Below, piece by piece: positions 33,263 through 42,554 of a stretch of 64,000 nt of DNA (the first letter of the stretch is position 1; every line of letters starts with the position of its first letter). This DNA comes from Azospirillum sp. TSH58 (GTDB lineage Bacteria; Pseudomonadota; Alphaproteobacteria; Azospirillales; Azospirillaceae). Location of the stretch: NCBI RefSeq assembly GCF_003119115.1, contig NZ_CP022367.1, positions 248,001 through 312,000 of the forward strand, given 5' to 3'. Under the pieces are notes generated by a model, which was not told the origin of the DNA, did no database searches, and saw only the letters and a list, made by a program, of their open reading frames with translations. Made by a program: the position numbers and the translations under genes.

Positions 33263-34285
33263 TCACTGGGCGGGAAGCGCCGGAACGCCGGCCTGCCACT
33301 GGTCCCAATGGGCGACGATGTGGTCGGTCATGCGCGCGCCGACCAGCGCCACGTTCTCCACCGTCTCGGCGAAGCCGCCGGCGGTCTCGCCCGGCTTCGG
33401 GTCGAGATGCTCCAGCGTGGTTTCCTTGGGGTTGCCCTGGTCGAAGTTCACGGCACCGCGCAGGCTCATCACCCGGTCGGAGCCGAGGGTGCGCTTGATG
33501 ACCAGGGTGATCGCCGCGGCCTCCATCTCGGTGATGACGTAGTCGTCGGCGCCGTAGAGCTTGGCGATGTACTGCGCCTGTTCGGACATGCCCGGGCCGT
33601 GGAAGAAGGTGTCGCCGGTCATGTGCGTGCCGGTGCCGACGAAGGGCGCGCGCCGGGCGGCGTCCTGCGGGTAGCGCTGGCGGTAGGCGCGGGCGCTGTC
33701 GGAATCCTTCAACGGCGTGTCGCCGGTCAGCTTCATCGCCCAGGAGACCAGCGCCGGGTTCAGCTGGAACAGGCGGACGGACTCGTAGCCCTTGCGCGGC
33801 ATGAAGGTCGGCTCGCCCGGCTTGCCCTCCTCCGGCGCCCAGCGGTGGCCCAGATCGTAATCCACCAGCCAGGTCGCCCAATTGACCTCGGCGATGGTGC
33901 CGCGCGACGGGGGCGTGCCGGCCACGCCGGAAATGATGAAATAGGCCTGCGACAGGTCGAGCTGCGAGTTCAGCAGGATCGCCTGCATCGACGCGGAGGA
34001 GCTGACCTTGCCCATGCCGAGAACCGCGCCGCAGACGCCGTCGGCGTTGCAGTAGACGGGGTTCAGCGCGCCCTTCACGGTGATCGGCTCGGCGGACTGC
34101 CAGTAGCGCTCGTACCAGTTCTGGAACTCGCCGGCGCGGTCGCCGGTGTTCTTGCCGATCTCGAACATGGCGCCGACGAACACCTTGACCTTGACCGGCT
34201 CAGCCGCTTCGGCGGAGGTGCCCAGCCCCAACAAGAAAAGGGCGGACAGGGCGGCGCTCCGCCAGCGGGACGTGTTCCACATCAT
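33263..34285 (-). CDS. Purine nucleoside permease (NUP) family protein, periplasmic
   Basis: The 340-residue product has a cleavable signal peptide (SALFLLGLGTSAEAAEP, residues about 12-30) and the NUP-type phosphorylase-like fold: VKVFVGAMFEIGKNTGDRAG, VLGMGKVSSSASMQAILLNS, FIISGVAGTPP and GTGTHMTGDTFFHG. Homologues are annotated as purine nucleoside permease or phosphorylase-like proteins. With guaA and GNAT on the same strand nearby it suggests purine uptake or salvage. The start is one of two tandem ATGs with GGAG upstream. The transport role is by family name and not proven. Confidence 0.8.
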   Translation of the reverse strand: MMWNTSRWRSAALSALFLLGLGTSAEAAEPVKVKVFVGAMFEIGKNTGDRAGEFQNWYERYWQSAEPITVKGALNPVYCNADGVCGAVLGMGKVSSSASMQAILLNSQLDLSQAYFIISGVAGTPPSRGTIAEVNWATWLVDYDLGHRWAPEEGKPGEPTFMPRKGYESVRLFQLNPALVSWAMKLTGDTPLKDSDSARAYRQRYPQDAARRAPFVGTGTHMTGDTFFHGPGMSEQAQYIAKLYGADDYVITEMEAAAITLVIKRTLGSDRVMSLRGAVNFDQGNPKETTLEHLDPKPGETAGGFAETVENVALVGARMTDHIVAHWDQWQAGVPALPAQ

Positions 34286-34709
34286 TGCGCTCCAACATGC
34301 GGGGAAAGGTCGCACCCTAACCGCAAACCTCGCGATATGACCCGCACGAAATCAGCAGGTCCACCCGCGCGCCCCCGCATGAGGACGGCCCGCATTCCAC
34401 ATCCGTTCGGCCCACAACCCGTTTCCCTCGCAGACTTCTTCACGTCCGGTTCCAAACAAACAATCTCCATCGGGTCATTCCCACACGATGCAAACATCGG
34501 CCTGCGAGCAAAGATCAATCGATTCAAGGACACTCTCATTTTTTTATTCTGCATCATGAAACACATGATTGCCTTCGACAATGCATAAAGTCAAAATGCA
34601 TACTCATGTACACTTAGGTCACTAATCATTATTAATAGATTATTCATTGATTTTGGCAAAATGGAGAAAGTAAAAAAAGCATTTCAAACGAAGATCGGGA
34701 GGCGAACCA
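34286..34709. other. AT-rich gap with direct repeats, no gene
   Basis: Between the divergent nucleoside permease and the gene at 34710, the last 150 bases are much more AT-rich than the surroundings, with a direct repeat AATGCATA at 34580-34587 and 34595-34602 and a TTAAT-rich block near 34625-34650. These are probably promoter and operator of the rightward gene. No ORF with a ribosome site is seen. Confidence 0.4.
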
Positions 34710-35858
34710 ATGGTCAGCGGCGCGATCAACACGTCACGTCCTCTGTCCGCCACCGGTTATTGGAAGCCTGTACAGTCCGGAACCGACTCCTCCGGACACC
34801 CGCTTTCAAGTGTGGGAAGCCGCGGGCACACGGACGCCGTGTCCGTGAGCAAACTCGGGCAGGCCTTGAACGGCGCCGCCGCCGATGTGTTTAAGCAACT
34901 CGACTCAAAAGCGCGCGGCATGCTGGAGGGACTCGTCAACTCCGGCAAGATCAGCGCTGAAGACGCCGTGACCGGGCTGAAATCGATGGCAACCAAGGCG
35001 ACCTTCAACCGCTACGTCTCCGAACGCCCCCGTGACGAAGAGGACAAACAGCGGCTCGCCGACTCGGAGGCCGCCTGGCAGAAACTGCAGGCCTACGGCA
35101 GCCGGATGTCCGGCGCGCTGTCCGAGGTCGGGCGCAAGACCCAGGAGATTCAGGAAGCCCAGCAGCGCGGCGACATCTCGATGGACGAGATGAACGAACG
35201 CCTGAAGCCGGTTCAGGACGCGTTCAAGAGCGAAATCGCGGCGACCCGTGGCGCCTATGGAAAGCCGACCGACCAGACGGCCATTCTCAGCGACGCCAGC
35301 GGATTCACGAAAAATATGGAAGGCTTCAAATCCGCGCTGGCCTCCATGGGGGAGGACGCCGGCTTCGCGGACCTGTACGCGCCGGACGGCGAGGCCGCCG
35401 AGCAGAAGCTTCAGGAACTCGGCTTCGACCGGACCGTCTTCGGCAACGCGTTCCAGACATTTGCGGAAACGGTGGACATTCCCGGCATCGGGGCCAAATC
35501 CGCTTCCCCGAAGGCCGCCGCCGCCGCTCCGACCCCGGCGCCCGCCGCGGAAAGCAAAATCGCCACGGAGACACCAGCCGTCGCGAGCAAGCCTGCCGCC
35601 GAAAACCCACCGCCGCCGGATACCGTCGGCAAGCCGGCTTCGAGCGATCCCGGCAACGCGCAGGCGGCGCTGTCCATGCTCCAATCGGCCTTTGCGTCGG
35701 GCGCGTCGAAAGGCGGAACCGGTGTCCTGGGCGCGATTGCCGGAAGCGCCAGCGACAGCCAGAACACGGTCGCCAGCGGCCTGTTGGAAGTCCTGAAGGC
35801 CGGAACGGGAAAGCCGCAAACCGGAAACGTGCAGACCGGCGGCACACCGCCGGCCTGA
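34710..35858 (+). CDS. Unknown Ala/Pro-rich cytoplasmic protein
   Basis: A 382-residue protein starting MVSGAINTSRPLSATGYWKP with a strong GGGAGG eight bases upstream. No signal peptide is visible. The first half is helical and charged (SKLGQALNGAAADVFKQLDS, RKTQEIQEAQQRGDISMDEM); residues about 255-320 are a low-complexity Ala/Pro/Lys linker; the end is Gly/Ser/Thr-rich. The helical region and polar N-terminus look like secreted or surface-related proteins of rhizobacteria, but I recognise no family. It is monocistronic behind an AT-rich promoter gap. Confidence 0.65.
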   Translation: MVSGAINTSRPLSATGYWKPVQSGTDSSGHPLSSVGSRGHTDAVSVSKLGQALNGAAADVFKQLDSKARGMLEGLVNSGKISAEDAVTGLKSMATKATFNRYVSERPRDEEDKQRLADSEAAWQKLQAYGSRMSGALSEVGRKTQEIQEAQQRGDISMDEMNERLKPVQDAFKSEIAATRGAYGKPTDQTAILSDASGFTKNMEGFKSALASMGEDAGFADLYAPDGEAAEQKLQELGFDRTVFGNAFQTFAETVDIPGIGAKSASPKAAAAAPTPAPAAESKIATETPAVASKPAAENPPPPDTVGKPASSDPGNAQAALSMLQSAFASGASKGGTGVLGAIAGSASDSQNTVASGLLEVLKAGTGKPQTGNVQTGGTPPA

Positions 35859-35892
35859 CGCATCCCACGGGAAAAGCTTCTCCCCGCCGTTG

Positions 35893-37260
35893 TTACCCTT
35901 CTGAAGGCGCCGGATCAGCCTCGGCCATCCGGTCCACCTCCGCAGCCGGCTCCTCCTCCGCCTTGCGCACCATCACGGCGGCGAAGAAGCCGTCGGTGTC
36001 GTGGCGGGCCGGGGTCAGGCGCAGATACGGCCCTTCGGCGGGCGGGGTGCCCGCGCCCTCCTCCGCCCAGACCTCGGCGACCGGCAGCACGGTGAAGTCG
36101 GGGTGGGTCTCCAGGAAGGCGGCCACCTGATTCTCGTTCTCCTCCGGCAGCAGGGAGCAGGTGGCGTAGATCAGCCGACCGCCGGGCTTCACCAGACGGG
36201 CGGCGCTGTCCAGGATGTTCGCCTGGAGCGGCACCAGCTCCGCCAGGCCGGGGCCGAGCTGGCGCCAGCGGCTGTCGGGGTTGCGGCGCCAGGTGCCGGT
36301 GCCGCTGCACGGCGCGTCCACCAGCACGCGGTCGAACTTGCGCTTGTGGCGCTTCACCCAGGGGTCGCGCTCGCTGGACAGCGGGTGCGCCTCGATGTTG
36401 TGCAGGCCGGCGCGGCGGAACCGCTCGGCGGCGCGCTTCAGGCGCCCGGCCAGCACGTCGCAGGCGACGACGCGGCCCTTGTTCTTCATCAGAGCGGCGA
36501 TGGCCAGCGTCTTGCCGCCGGCCCCCGCGCAGAAATCCACCACCTGCTGCCCCGGCTTCGGCGCCACCGCGATCGCCACGAGCTGCGAGCCCTCGTCCTG
36601 GATCTCGACCAGACCGTCCTTGAAGGCGTCCACGGCGCCCAGCGGCGGGCGTCCCTGGACGCGCAGGCCCAGCGGCGACCACTGCGTCGGCGTCGCCGTG
36701 ATCTGAGCGCGGGCCAGCGCCTTGATCGCGCTCTCGCGGTTGGCCTTCACCGGGTTGATGCGCAGGTCGAGCGGCGCGGAGTCCAGCAGGGTCCGCATCT
36801 CCACCGCGAAGCGGTCGCCCATGGCGGCGCGCATCGGCTCCTCCGCCCAGGGCGGGCATTCCACGGCCACGCTCTCCGGCATCTGCGGATGTTCCAGCGT
36901 GTGGGTGTCCAGCTCGTTGGCGAGCTTCGCCTCCTCCGGCGCCAGCGGGTCCGGGGCGAACTTGGTGGCGCCGAACAGCGCCTTCACCGTCGCGGCGGCC
37001 TTGCCCTCGGCCAGGATCTCGTTGGCGAGCGCGCGGGCGCGCGGGGTCGGCGGATGGCCCTGACGCTCCAGCCACCAGCACAGCCGGGCGTGCCGCCGCA
37101 GGATCGCGTAGGCCGTCTGCGCCACCGCGGTGCGGTCTTTCGACCCGATGTAGCGGCGGGCGCGGAAATAAGCGCTCATCACCGCGTCGGCGGGGCGCGG
37201 GGTTTCGTCGATCTCGGTCAGCAGGTCGATGACCGCCTGAAGGCGGGCGGCGGGGGTCAT
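35893..37260 (-). CDS. rsmB: 16S rRNA m5C967 methyltransferase-like protein (RsmB/Fmu family)
   Basis: The 455-residue enzyme methylates a cytosine in rRNA (or a related RNA) using SAM. An N-terminal NusB-like helical domain (residues about 1-130) is followed by the methyltransferase with the SAM loop VDFCAGAGGKTLAIAALM, catalytic motif VDAPCSGTGTW and YATCSLLPEENENQ with the second Cys. GAGG eight bases before the ATG at 37260 fixes the start. Length fits RsmB (about 430-450). In related genomes rsmB lies near guaA and guaB, as here. Confidence 0.9.
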   Translation of the reverse strand: MTPAARLQAVIDLLTEIDETPRPADAVMSAYFRARRYIGSKDRTAVAQTAYAILRRHARLCWWLERQGHPPTPRARALANEILAEGKAAATVKALFGATKFAPDPLAPEEAKLANELDTHTLEHPQMPESVAVECPPWAEEPMRAAMGDRFAVEMRTLLDSAPLDLRINPVKANRESAIKALARAQITATPTQWSPLGLRVQGRPPLGAVDAFKDGLVEIQDEGSQLVAIAVAPKPGQQVVDFCAGAGGKTLAIAALMKNKGRVVACDVLAGRLKRAAERFRRAGLHNIEAHPLSSERDPWVKRHKRKFDRVLVDAPCSGTGTWRRNPDSRWRQLGPGLAELVPLQANILDSAARLVKPGGRLIYATCSLLPEENENQVAAFLETHPDFTVLPVAEVWAEEGAGTPPAEGPYLRLTPARHDTDGFFAAVMVRKAEEEPAAEVDRMAEADPAPSEG

Positions 37261-37536
37261 GGGATGGTCCTCGGATAAATTCCCTGCTCGATAACCCGAG
37301 CGGGGGTCGGTTGTCATCCCCCGCGCACGCGCGGCTGCCCTTCGAGTCGCCGCAAGGGCCAGCGCCCTGTGACAAGACGCCCGCCTTGAAACCGTCCGTG
37401 CGAAGAGCGGTTGACCGCAATCCCATGAATGAGGCAAAAAAGGGGTAGTTGTTCTTGTTTCAGCCGTCTTGGCCGCGGCAAGTCCAGCCATCCCTCGTCT
37501 TTGTCGTCTTCATTGAATCTTGGTGCGGGGTCCGCG
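37261..37536. other. Divergent intergenic region rsmB / mltA
   Basis: The 276 bases between the divergent genes should hold both promoters. I see no clear -35/-10 pair and no ORF with a good ribosome site. Confidence 0.3.
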
Positions 37537-38703
37537 ATGGCGGCTGCGGTTGGCAGTGTCATGGCGCGTGCGATGGCGCGCGTCTCCACCCTTCTTGCGT
37601 TCGGCCTTCTGGCCGGCTGTGCGGGCGACACGGCGACCGGGGCCGGACCGGGCGGCAACGCCACCGCGGCGTCCTGGCGACCGGGAATGGAGAAGGTCTC
37701 CGCGGATTTCCGCGCCCTGCCGGGCTGGATCGACGACGACCACGCGCAGGCCCTGCCGGCGCTTCAGCGCACCTGCCGCTGGGTGGCGTCGCAGCCCGCC
37801 GGAAAGCCGCTCGGCCCCAACCCCGCCGCCGGCACCACCTCGGACTGGCGCCCGATCTGCGAGGCGCTGCGCGGCCTTCCCGACGCCCAGCCCGAGACGG
37901 CCCGCCGCTTCTTCGAGGATCACTTCACCCCCGTCGCCCTGTCCGAGGGGCAGGAGGGGCTGTTCACCGGCTATTACGAGGTCGAGCTGCGCGGCAGCTG
38001 GACGCGGACCGAGCGCTTCAACGTTCCCCTCTACAAGGCGCCGAAGCGGACCAAGCGCGGCCTGCCCAGCCGCGCCCGCATCACCGACGGCGCGCTGAAG
38101 GGCAAGGGGCTGGAGATCCTGTGGGTGGACGACCCCATCGACGCCTTCTTCCTGGAAATCCAGGGGTCGGGCCGCGTGCGGATGACCGACGGATCGGTGG
38201 TGGCTCTGGGCTATGGCGGGCAGAACGGCCACCGCTACGTCCCCATCGGGCGGCACCTGATCGACATCGGCTACGCCACGCCGGAGCAGGTGACCATGCC
38301 GCTGATCCGCCGCTGGCTGACCGAGCATCCCGGCGAGGCCCGCCGCGTGATGAACATGAACCCGTCCTACGTCTTCTTCCAGCTCCGTCCCGACGTCGGC
38401 GCGCGCGGGGCGCGCAACATGGAGCTGACGGCGGGCCGCAGCCTCGCCGTGGACCCCGGCCATGTCCCGCTGGGCGTGCCGCTGTGGCTGGACGTCCGCG
38501 AGGCCCCGGTGCCGCAGGGCGAGATCAAGCGCCTCGTCGTCGCCCAGGACACCGGCGGCGCCATCAAGGGGGCGGTGCGCGGCGACCTGTTCTGGGGCCA
38601 TGGGGCGGAGGCCGCGGAAGGCGCCGGCGTGATGAAGGCGAAGGGCCGCTACACGATGCTGGCGCCGCGCACCACCTCCTTCACGCTGGCGCAACGCCGC
38701 TGA
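37537..38703 (+). CDS. mltA: Membrane-bound lytic murein transglycosylase A
   Basis: This 388-residue outer-membrane lipoprotein cleaves peptidoglycan to anhydromuropeptides. The signal ends in the lipobox LLAGC (Cys about residue 28). The MltA domain has GLFTGYYEVELRGS and AFFLEIQGSGRVRMTDG; the C-terminal 3D domain has AVDPGHVPLGVPLWLDV and AQDTGGAIKGAVRGDLFWG with the catalytic Asp candidates. I chose the ATG at 37537; 37561 is an alternative with a shorter signal. The following GNAT gene starts 13 bases later, so they are co-transcribed. Confidence 0.9.
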   Translation: MAAAVGSVMARAMARVSTLLAFGLLAGCAGDTATGAGPGGNATAASWRPGMEKVSADFRALPGWIDDDHAQALPALQRTCRWVASQPAGKPLGPNPAAGTTSDWRPICEALRGLPDAQPETARRFFEDHFTPVALSEGQEGLFTGYYEVELRGSWTRTERFNVPLYKAPKRTKRGLPSRARITDGALKGKGLEILWVDDPIDAFFLEIQGSGRVRMTDGSVVALGYGGQNGHRYVPIGRHLIDIGYATPEQVTMPLIRRWLTEHPGEARRVMNMNPSYVFFQLRPDVGARGARNMELTAGRSLAVDPGHVPLGVPLWLDVREAPVPQGEIKRLVVAQDTGGAIKGAVRGDLFWGHGAEAAEGAGVMKAKGRYTMLAPRTTSFTLAQRR

Positions 38704-38716
38704 GGTCTGGTCATCG

Positions 38717-39235
38717 ATGCTGGTTCGTTTGTCCGCCCTGCCCGACCGCGAGGCCGCCCTCGCCGCGTTGGAGGACATCTTCTTCCTGTCCACGCTGCGC
38801 AAGGACTTCGCCTCGGCGGCGGAGCGCGCGGGCTTCTTCCGCACCTGGACGGGCTGGTATGTGGAGCGGGCGCCGGACGACGTGTGGTTCGCCTTGGACG
38901 GGGACGGCGCCATCCTCGGCTATCTGACCGGCTGCAAGGACAGCGCCGGGGCGGTGGACCTCGCCCGCATCATCCCAAAATACGAGGTCTTCGCCGACCG
39001 CTTCGCCGCCTTTCCCGCCCATCTGCACGTCAACGTCCGGCCAAGCTATCGGGACCGCGGAATCGGACGGGCTCTCGTTGACGCCTACGCCGAGGATTGC
39101 CGGGCGGATGGCCTTCCCGGCGTCCACCTCGTCACCGCGGTCTTCGCCCGCAACGTCGACTTTTACCAGCGCGCCGGATTCATCGACGCAACCCAACGCG
39201 GCCCCCTGCTGTTCCTAGGCAGACATCTACGCTGA
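38717..39235 (+). CDS. GNAT family N-acetyltransferase
   Basis: A 172-residue protein with the GNAT acetyl-CoA motif HLHVNVRPSYRDRGIGRALV near residues 103-122 and HLVTAVFARNVDFYQRAGF near the end, a pattern of GCN5-like small-molecule acetyltransferases. It follows mltA by 13 bases. The substrate is unknown. Confidence 0.88.
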   Translation: MLVRLSALPDREAALAALEDIFFLSTLRKDFASAAERAGFFRTWTGWYVERAPDDVWFALDGDGAILGYLTGCKDSAGAVDLARIIPKYEVFADRFAAFPAHLHVNVRPSYRDRGIGRALVDAYAEDCRADGLPGVHLVTAVFARNVDFYQRAGFIDATQRGPLLFLGRHLR

Positions 39236-39591
39236 GCACTTTGCCAGGCGGGGTTGCCGCTGCGCAATATCGTGAGCAAAGGATCGCAAATCCATGACCT
39301 GCCAATCGATACATACGGAAAGTCTCTGACAAAGAATCGGCCGCCGCCTCCGTTTCATCCACCTCCGTTTGTTGCTTTTAAGGCGACCGCCACCATGTCG
39401 ATGCTCGCGCTTCTTGCGCGGATAAAATGAGCGTGTGACAATTCTTCAAGAATTCGAGGCACCTCAACCGAGAGCATTATCGGTGCACATGGGCCAAAAT
39501 CTTTCGAATGTCATAGAACGGGCAAGGGTCGCCCCCGCAGGCATCGTTCGTCGGGAAACCGCTGTCTCCAGGAACCGGATCGGGTGCCCGC
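39236..39591. other. Gene-free leader of the hybrid histidine kinase
   Basis: This 356-base gap contains a palindrome ATTCTTCAAGAAT (39441-39453) and no ORF with a credible ribosome site. The kinase promoter should lie here; I cannot point to its boxes. Confidence 0.35.
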
Positions 39592-42087
39592 ATGACTGAG
39601 GCTTGCAGCGGCATTTCCCGCGCTTCCGGCGCATCGTCCGCCAATTCGCCGGCCAATCCTGCGGGAACCGAAGCGGGCAGCCTGAGGTTCCCGCTGTTTG
39701 TGGCCCTGTGTTATGCAATCGTGTCGTCTGCATGGATCGCGGCCTCGGACCGGGCGGTCGACCTGCTGTTCGCCACGAACGTCACGACCATCCAGACCTA
39801 CAAGGGCTGGGCGTTCATCGCCCTCACCGCGGGGCTTCTGTTCATCGTCCTGTGGCGCGAATGTCGTCGCCGGCATTCAGTGGAAACCGCACTGCGCGAC
39901 CGCGAGGCCATCCTTCAGCGCGAGCGCAGCCTGTTCGAGGCGGTGCTCCGGCAAGCCCCCATCGGCATTTCCATCTCCAACGCTCCGGGTGGCGAGGGAA
40001 TCATCCTCAACGACCGGGCCATCGCGATCACACAGGCGCCACCCACGACGGGCGAGGATGCGTCCCGCTACGAAGGCTATGGTGCCAGACACGCTGACGG
40101 GTCTCCCTACGCCATGGAGGAATACCCGACCGTCCGCGCCCTGCGCGAAGGCGCGGCGATCGACTGGGAGCCGATGATCTACCATCGCCCGGACGGCCGC
40201 ACGCTGGAACTGGACGTCAGCAGCGCCCCCGTGCGGGATGGCGACGGCCGCATCGTGGCGTCAGTGACCATTTTCGTGGACAACACGGACGCCAACGCCG
40301 CCAAGCGCGCGCTGGCCGAACGCGACGACATGCTGCGCACGACGACGGAAGCTCTGCCCGGCGCGTTGTTCGTGGCCGACCCAAAGGGCCGGAACATCTA
40401 CTCCAACCAGAGCTTCCAGACCTACACGGGCCTGTCGGCCGACCAGCTTTCGGGCGAAGGCTGGATGCAGGCGGTGCATCCGGACGACCTTCCCGGCGCG
40501 CTGGCGGGTTGGGAGTCCGCCGTCGGACGCGACGCCCGCTTCGAGTCCGAACACCGCCTGCGCCGTTCTGACGGATCCTACCGCTGGCACCTCATCCTGG
40601 CCGTGCGGGAGACGCGGACCGGTCGCTGGATCGGCACCGGCACGGACATCCACGCCATCAAGGAAGCGGAACTGGCGCTGGCGCAAAGCGAGGAGCGGCT
40701 GCGCCGGGCCATTGAGGACGCCCCCTTCCCGGTCATGGTCCATGCCGAGGATGGCGAGGTGGTGCTGATCAGTCAGGCTTGGCTGGACACCACGGGCTAC
40801 ACCGCCGCCGAACTGTCCACCATCGGCGGCTGGCTGGAACGCGCCTATGGCGAGCGCTGCGGAACCATGCGCATGGACATCCAGCGTCTCCATCAGTTCG
40901 ACCGCCCCATAGACGAAGGCGATTACGACATCCGGACCGCCGACGGACGCCGGCTCACCTGGGCGTTCCGATCCTCGCCCATCGGGCGCGACTCCAAGGG
41001 GCGGCATCTGGTCGTCAGCATGGCCGCTGACATGACCGGCCGCAAAGAGGCCGAAAGCCGCCTGCGTCTGCTGATGCGCGAGGTGGATCACCGGGCCAAG
41101 AATACGCTGGCGGTCGTGCAGTCCATCGTCCTGCTCAGCCGGACGGAGGACCCGAAGGAATTCGCGAGCGCGGTGGAGGGGCGGGTCACCGCCATGGCTC
41201 GTGCCCATTCCCTGCTGGCGGCCAGCCGTTGGTCGGGGGCCGACCTCGCCACCTTGGCACAGGAGGAGTTGTCCGCCTTCACGCAGGACATAATGTTCAC
41301 CGTCTCCGGCCCGCCCGTGGCCATCGCGGCGGAAGCCGTCCAGTCCTTCTCGATGGTCTTGCACGAGTTGGTAACGAACGCCGTCAAATACGGAGCGCTG
41401 TCGGTGACCGCCGGGCGTGTCGCCGTATCCTGGCGGGTGGACAAGGCGGCCGGCCTGCTGCGCGTGGAATGGACGGAGAGCGGCGGCCCGACGGTGGCTC
41501 CGCCGACCCGCCATGGTTTCGGCTCGATCCTGCTGGAACAGACCATCCTCAGCCAGATGCACGGCGAACTGGTCCTGGAATGGCCGCCCGAGGGTCTCAG
41601 CTGCCGCATCGCGCTGCCCGGCGACTGCTTCGTGGTGAGCGGTGTCCATCCCGCGCGGAAACCGCCCCCCAAGGCGGTCAAAGACCAGAAGGCGGCGGAC
41701 CCCGGCGCCCGCATCCTGGTGGTGGAGGACGAAGCCCTGACGGCCATGGGCCTGCAACAGGTGTTGGAGGACGCCGGATACCGGGTCGTCGGTCCAGTTG
41801 CGCGCGTCCAGGACGCCATCGATCTGGCCCGCACGTCGCCGCCGGACCTGGCGGTGCTGGACGTCAATCTGTTCGGCCAGCCGTCCTTTCCCGTGGCTGA
41901 ACTGCTGGACGACATGGGAGTGCCATTCCTGTTCTGCACGGGCTACGGCAGCTTGAACACCACGAACGAACGACTGCGGCAGGCCCCCATACTCGCCAAG
42001 CCGGTGCCGCCGGACCGCCTGCTCCGCACGATCGGCGCCCTGCTCGTGTCCCGCATCCGGCCGGCCACCGGCGTGGTGCCGTCGTGA
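39592..42087 (+). CDS. Membrane-bound PAS / HWE-type hybrid histidine kinase
   Basis: An 831-residue sensor with two N-terminal membrane helices (about 33-51 and 73-90) enclosing a small periplasmic loop, three PAS domains (about 110-225, 240-360, 365-485), then an HWE/HisKA_2-type kinase. The phospho-acceptor is His500 in LMREVDHRAKNTLAVVQSIV, with the family's Asn-containing H-box, and an ATPase domain with HELVTNAVKYGALS. The C-terminal receiver (about 705-820) has EDEALTA and phospho-acceptor Asp757 in LAVLDVNLFG. HWE kinases often serve the general stress response or light/redox signalling in alphaproteobacteria; the input here is not known. The N-terminal ATG has no strong ribosome site. 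Confidence 0.88.
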   Translation: MTEACSGISRASGASSANSPANPAGTEAGSLRFPLFVALCYAIVSSAWIAASDRAVDLLFATNVTTIQTYKGWAFIALTAGLLFIVLWRECRRRHSVETALRDREAILQRERSLFEAVLRQAPIGISISNAPGGEGIILNDRAIAITQAPPTTGEDASRYEGYGARHADGSPYAMEEYPTVRALREGAAIDWEPMIYHRPDGRTLELDVSSAPVRDGDGRIVASVTIFVDNTDANAAKRALAERDDMLRTTTEALPGALFVADPKGRNIYSNQSFQTYTGLSADQLSGEGWMQAVHPDDLPGALAGWESAVGRDARFESEHRLRRSDGSYRWHLILAVRETRTGRWIGTGTDIHAIKEAELALAQSEERLRRAIEDAPFPVMVHAEDGEVVLISQAWLDTTGYTAAELSTIGGWLERAYGERCGTMRMDIQRLHQFDRPIDEGDYDIRTADGRRLTWAFRSSPIGRDSKGRHLVVSMAADMTGRKEAESRLRLLMREVDHRAKNTLAVVQSIVLLSRTEDPKEFASAVEGRVTAMARAHSLLAASRWSGADLATLAQEELSAFTQDIMFTVSGPPVAIAAEAVQSFSMVLHELVTNAVKYGALSVTAGRVAVSWRVDKAAGLLRVEWTESGGPTVAPPTRHGFGSILLEQTILSQMHGELVLEWPPEGLSCRIALPGDCFVVSGVHPARKPPPKAVKDQKAADPGARILVVEDEALTAMGLQQVLEDAGYRVVGPVARVQDAIDLARTSPPDLAVLDVNLFGQPSFPVAELLDDMGVPFLFCTGYGSLNTTNERLRQAPILAKPVPPDRLLRTIGALLVSRIRPATGVVPS

Positions 42088-42135
42088 CACCGGGGGCCGC
42101 TGCTGTCCCGGGTCGGCGCCCGACCCGACCGCGCG

Positions 42136-42384
42136 TCAAAAGGCCGGTGGGCAGCCTCCGGCCTTGAGCACCCGTTCCGTGGAAGCCGGGTTGTTGATGA
42201 GCTTCCCCGCCGGGCGGACGGGCCGTCGCACCAGCTCGCCCCCACAATTCGGACAGAAGCCCTTCAGCACGCGATCCCGGCAGTCGCCGCAGAAGGTGCA
42301 TTCGAAGGAGCAGATGTAGGCGTCGCCGGACTCCGGAGGCAGATCCCGGTCGCAGCATTCGCAGTTCGGGCGCAGAGCAAGCAT
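42136..42384 (-). CDS. DUF1272 zinc-ribbon protein
   Basis: The 82-residue protein has the full DUF1272 pattern: MLALRPNCECCDRDLPPESG, ICSFECTFCGDCRDRVLKG and FCPNCGGELVRRPVRP, with nine Cys in pairs that should bind zinc. Function is unknown; the family occurs in many proteobacteria. It converges on the kinase gene. Confidence 0.9.
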   Translation of the reverse strand: MLALRPNCECCDRDLPPESGDAYICSFECTFCGDCRDRVLKGFCPNCGGELVRRPVRPAGKLINNPASTERVLKAGGCPPAF

Positions 42385-42554
42385 GATGGAACACCGCCTT
42401 TCCGTGGTTTCAGGATGATAGCAGCGGAGCGACGGCGGGAGAACCGGGCCGGCACCGGATCGGCCTTCCCAAGCCGGCGGCCGGCGCCTTAAGGTCCGCA
42501 GCGGCAACGACAACCGTCCGCCCTGGAAAGCCTGCCCTGGAAAGCCCGCTTCGC

